A stretch of 64,000 bases of DNA from Manis javanica (taxonomy: Eukaryota; Chordata; Mammalia; Pholidota; Manidae): assembly GCF_040802235.1 (NCBI RefSeq), contig NC_133174.1:107513647-107577646 (forward strand), given 5' to 3'. The position numbers were made by a program, and so were the translations under genes. Every line of letters begins with the position of its first letter. Position 1 is the stretch's first letter. The notes below the pieces were generated by a model. It searched no databases and had not been told where the DNA came from. It was given only the letters and a program-made list of their open reading frames with translations. Of this stretch, positions 60,544 to 64,000 are shown one piece after another.

Positions 60544-60880
60544 TGTGGGATTCACGTATAAATCAAGTATAAAAATCAAACGAATATTTTCGTTTTAAAT
60601 ATTGTTTAAATTTCATTTTTGATTGTTTATAGTTCATGAGTGATCAAAACCGAAAGTTTTTGTGATGACTGCCCTTGTACTGTTCACCATGTAAGAACTT
60701 ATTCACTATGTAAGAATTTGTTCATGTAAGAACTTGTTCGTTATGCTTCAGAAGATTGGAGACTGACGAGAATTAGGCTGGTGGTGGATTAATAGTTGTG
60801 CATTGAGCATTGACTCCCCTATACAGAATTTTACTGTTGTTAACAACCATTTGATCAATAAATATGAGAGATGCCCTCTC
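60544..60880 (+). mobile_element. ERV LTR (U3-R only), copy 2
   Basis: Begins TGTGGGATTC right after the purine tract and ends at poly(A) 18 bases past AATAAA, with no U5. It carries two and a half 'actatgtaagaacttgttc' tandem units (60688-60740) against three in copy 1. The polyadenylation signal is strong and may be what ended the composite RNA. Confidence 0.75.
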
Positions 60881-60901
60881 AAAAAAAAAATTCAGAATAA
60901 A

Positions 60902-60916
60902 AAAAAAATTCCTATA
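60902..60916 (+). repeat. Right target-site duplication of the composite
   Basis: AAAAAAATTCCTATA, partner of 52552-52565. Between the ERV poly(A) and this repeat lies TTCAGAATAA plus an A-run. This could be tail heterogeneity, a longer duplication (the left flank reads aattcaaaaatttcctata), or the leftover L1 tail if the ERV entered secondarily. Confidence 0.72.
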
Positions 60917-62280
60917 AAGCTACAGTAATCAACATTATGCAGTACTGGCATAAGGACAGATATATTGATCAATGGAGTAGAACTGACAGCCCAGAACAAA
61001 TCCATACTTTATGGTCAGTTGATTTTTTATAAGGGTGCCAGGGCAATTCAATGGGGAAAAAGAATAGCCTTTGCAACAAATGGTGCAAGGACAACTGGAT
61101 TTACACATGCAAAAGAATCCATTTGGACCCCTACCTCACACCATATACAAAAAGTTAGTTTGAAATGGGTTGAAGACCTAAAAGTAAGTTAAAACCATAA
61201 AACTTGAAGAAATCTTCATGACCTTGAATTAGGCAGTCTTCTCAGATACAACAGCAAAGTACAAGCAACAAAAGAAAACATGAGGGTAAATTGAACTTCA
61301 TCAAAATGAAAAACGTTTGTGCCTCAAAAGACACCATCATGAAAAGTGAAAAGGCAACATACAGGAGAGGTATATAGACATCATGTATCTGCTAAGGGAC
61401 TTGCATCTAGAACATATAAAGAACTCTTACAACTTAATAAAGCAACCCAATTTTAAAAAAGGGGGTAAAGAATCTGAATATAAACATCTTCAAAGAAGAT
61501 ATAAAAATGGCCAGGAAGCACATGAAAGAATGCTCAACATCATTAGCCATCAGAGAAATGCAAATAAAAACCACAAGATATGACTTCACAGCCACCATGT
61601 TCACAGCCACCAGGAAGGTGACAGTCAAAAAGGCAGATGATAAGTGTTGCTGAGAATATTGAGAACTTGGAATCCTTACATACTGCTTCTGGGAATGTAC
61701 AGTGGTGCAGCTGCTGTGGAAAATAGTCTGGCAATTCTTCAAGAGATAAAAGAGTTCCCATAGGACCAGTAATTCTACTACTAGGCATATGTCCAAAGGA
61801 ACTGAAAACATGTCTACACAAAAACTTGTATGCGAGTGCTTAAAGCATTAATGATAGCTCAAAAATGGAAATAACCCAGATGTCCATCATATGATGGATA
61901 GGGTGTATCCATAAAAAGCAGTATTATTCAGCTGTAAAAATGAATGAAGTACTGATACATGCTACAACATGGACGAACCTTGAAAACATGCTAAATTTAA
62001 GAAGCCAGACACAAAAGACCACATATTTGTAAGTCCATTTATATGAAATGTCCAGAAAGGACAAACCCCTAGATATACAAAGTAGATCAGTGGTTGTCAG
62101 GGTCTGGGGCATGATTGGTGGGCAACATGGAGCAAATGCTAGTATGTATGCGATTTCTTGGGGGTGACAAAAATGTTCTAAAATTAATTGTGATGGTTGC
62201 ACAACTCTGAACATATTAAAAGCCTCTGGATTGTGCAAATTTAAACTGTACAGTATGTGAATTGTATCTCAATAAAGAGG
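60917..62280 (+). mobile_element. Old L1 ORF2/3' UTR, right part of the split element
   Basis: Resumes exactly where 52565 stopped. ORF2 C-terminus with many breaks ('aagctacagtaatcaacatt', 'tcaaaagacaccatcatga', 'agatgtccatcatatgatgg'), then an old L1 3' UTR ending 'gaattgtatctcaataaag' at about 62275. Confidence 0.9.
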
Positions 62281-62970
62281 AAAAACAGAAGAGGAAAAAT
62301 GCATGTTGGAGTAAGTTTTAAAATGCCATATACACAGGCAAACTCTTTGAAGAATTTAGTCACAACTTCAATCAGGAGTTGGATAAATATACATATACTT
62401 AGGGACCATTACGTGGTTAGGGACTAGAAAGCATTTATTGTTACTGGAACCAGATAAACAAAGCAGTCTTACTGGCCAGCTCCCAGGAAAGGGCACTAGC
62501 CTTGTTACACAAACTCACTCTCCATCCCCAACCAACTTTTATTCTCCTTTCCCTTTGTGTTTTGATAGATGAAGTAGTGTACTCTTAGACTAAAACTGAG
62601 ACTCAAGGTAGTCCACTGTTCTGTGGCTTAGAAGCCTGAAATACGTATGATTATTAATATTTTGAAGTTTAGAAATTCCTGTTATTATAATACATTGCTT
62701 AGGTTCTTCACCTCAGATAAAACTAGTATTTATATAATAAAAAGCTTACGTTGTTATTATGCTGACCTATTTTGTTTGTTAATTAACCAGTGAGTCATCT
62801 GTAGTTCTGATATGTTGGTCAAGGTTCCAAGGCTGTTGCTACCACTTTTGTTTTCTATTTTTAAAAAGCTGTTTATAGTATTTATATAGGCAAATCATGT
62901 AAATATGGTAACAATAACAATCCCATCTATAGACATGACGCCATTGGCAACAAGTGGTTACTAGGAAAAT
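62281..62970. other. Unclassified AT-rich DNA
   Basis: No repeat or exon recognised between the old L1 and the Tigger element. Confidence 0.45.
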
Positions 62971-62972
62971 TA

Positions 62973-63297
62973 CACTGACCCTTGAACAATATGGGTTTGA
63001 ACTGCACAGGTCCATTTATATGTGGCTTTTTTCAATAACTGTATTGGAAAATCTTTTGGACATTTGAGACAATGTGAAAAAAGCATCTTTTCTCAAAGCT
63101 TACTTTATTGTAAGAATATAGTATATAATACATACAACATACAAAACATGTGTTAATCAGCTGTTTATGTTATTGGTTAAGACTATTCAACAGTAGGCTA
63201 TTTTAAGTAAAGTTTTGAGGGAGTCAGAAGTTGTACATGGATTTTCGACTGTGCAGGGGAGTTGGTGCTTCTAACCACTGCTTGTTCAAGGATCAAT
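62973..63297. mobile_element. Tigger-type (pogo/Tc1-mariner) non-autonomous DNA transposon
   Basis: The terminal inverted repeats CACTGACCCTTGAACAAT (62973) and the near-complement ending ...TTGTTCAAGGATCAAT (63297) are bordered by TA on both sides (62971-62972 and 63298-63299), the signature of this superfamily. The interior 'gcttactttattgtaagaat' and 'acagtaggctattttaagta' match a well-known mammalian Tigger relative. About 325 bases, no transposase. Confidence 0.9.
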
Positions 63298-63299
63298 TA

Positions 63300-63785
63300 C
63301 ACTTATTTTCTCTATGGGGTTATCACTGTGGTGATAAACTAACACTACCAATGGTGACTTATTCACATTTTACAGTATGTCCAAAGACTACCAAAATAAT
63401 AGATTCCAGGGGAAACTGGACTCAAGCTTAACTGCAAAACAATTAGTTTAGCAGAAATGTATTCTTTAACATGAATCAGTTTGTAGAGGCCAAATCACTT
63501 GATGAAATCATTAAATTACATAAAGAATACCTAACACATTCAGTGGTTCAAAACATTTTCCTGGCTTTCTCTAGTCTAGCCCACCTTGTTCTCTATAGCT
63601 TGCTGCCCTTAGCCTGACAGTTGGCAAAATATAACCCAGTAAAATCATGCCATAACCTGGAGAACCCATTGGCCACAGGATACAAAATTATCTTTAACTT
63701 TTCCTTTTTAGACATAAGTCAGTCCAGTGTTTCTACATAAGGTCTCTTGTACTTGTCACTTCTCCCCCATTCTTGTTAGTATCTA
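63300..63785. other. Unclassified DNA, no gene recognised
   Basis: Short frames only. No exon recognised, including of the gene expected upstream of IL13RA1 in mammals (DOCK11). Confidence 0.45.
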
Positions 63786-64000
63786 GGGATTTATGGACTC
63801 ATAAGTGGATTACTGCAATAGCTGTCTAATTGGTTTCCATCTCTCCTCAAATACATCGGGCAGCAATGTAAAGGTTAAACCTCTAAAAGTAACCCTAAAT
63901 CAGGTGATTGTTTAAAAATCTTGACTGGCTCCCCCATGTTTACTGGGTAAATGCCAAACACTATTAGCCTGGCATTCAAGGCCTTCCAAAATCTAGGTCC
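63786..64000 (+). mobile_element. L2 LINE fragment running off the right edge
   Basis: 'attactgcaatagctgtcta', 'gactggctcccccatgttta' and 'tggcattcaaggccttccaa' are sense L2 text from upstream of the L2 3' end. It continues past the window. Confidence 0.78.

Larger units (their letters stand above)
59231..60890 (+). mobile_element. ERV 3' fragment (integrase tail, Env TM, LTR) with poly(A), copy 2
   Basis: Order: integrase C-terminal remnant (about 59270-59420), Env transmembrane subunit (59427-59921), about 610 non-coding bases, polypurine tract (60533-60543), LTR from TGTGGGAT (60544), AATAAA (60857-60862), and 10 As (60881-60890). The surface subunit that should lie between integrase and TM is missing. 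It aligns along its length with copy 1 at roughly 90 percent by eye, with the same LTR end. Confidence 0.82.
52566..60901 (+). mobile_element. Composite insertion: full-length L1 plus ERV 3' fragment
   Basis: One pair of short direct repeats encloses a complete L1 (5' UTR, ORF1, ORF2, 3' UTR; 52566-59079), 150 bases of non-L1 sequence, and an ERV 3' fragment ending in poly(A) (60881-60890). The interrupted old L1 continues on both sides. No second duplication with the same sequence is found after the L1's own A-run at 59071-59079. The simplest reading is one retrotransposition of a read-through L1 RNA (3' transduction) ended by the LTR's AATAAA. The alternative is later insertion of the ERV copy into the L1 tail. 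Confidence 0.7.

Noticed and set aside
63300-64000. 3' end of DOCK11, the neighbour expected upstream of IL13RA1
   Set aside because: No coding exon or recognisable 3' UTR text was found. The last 215 bases are L2.

Overview
This is a stretch of placental-mammal nuclear DNA. It has intron-split coding sequence with GT-AG junctions, a CpG island, mammal-wide ancient repeats (MIR, L2, MER5A, Tigger) and many LINE-1 copies. There is no sign of prokaryotic gene organisation. I see no lineage-specific tRNA SINE (no dog, horse, bat, cow, rodent or Alu type), so I do not name a species. A non-primate lineage with active L1 but little recent SINE activity would fit.

The only host gene I recognise is the 5' half of IL13RA1, the interleukin-13 receptor alpha-1 chain, on the minus strand. 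Exon 1 (signal peptide) lies in a CpG island at about 23.88-24.79 kb. Exons 2, 3 and 4 follow leftward at 18.5-18.7, 12.6-12.7 and 10.5-10.7 kb. All junctions have consensus splice sites and the reading phase is kept (1, 0, 1, 2). Together they encode residues 1-159 plus two bases of codon 160: the leader, the first fibronectin-III-like domain and the start of the second. The rest of the gene lies beyond the left edge. IL13RA1 is X-linked in placental mammals, and the L1 density fits an X-chromosome locus.

Region by region. 0-10.5 kb is intron 4, packed with L1 pieces plus an endogenous-retrovirus (ERV) fragment ending in poly(A) at 1-1426. 10.5-24.4 kb holds exons 4 to 1 with introns containing MIR, L2, MER5A and L1 fragments. 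24.4-41 kb is upstream DNA of ancient repeats and unique sequence. 40.9-41.2 kb is a three-unit minisatellite carrying CA tracts. 41.4-43.9 kb holds old antisense L1s. 45.8-49.4 kb is an internally deleted L1 with clear target-site duplications. 51.8-62.3 kb is an old L1 split by a large composite insertion: a full-length, decayed L1 (52.57-59.08 kb) followed without a break by about 1.8 kb of ERV sequence (end of integrase, Env transmembrane subunit, polypurine tract, LTR) ending in poly(A). 63 kb has a Tigger-type DNA transposon.

The most unusual structure is this L1-ERV composite. One pair of target-site repeats brackets the L1 and the ERV piece together, and a related ERV piece with the same LTR poly(A) end sits at the left edge. 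I read it as a candidate L1 3' transduction that borrowed a retroviral polyadenylation signal, with insertion into the L1 tail as the main alternative. No new host gene system was found.
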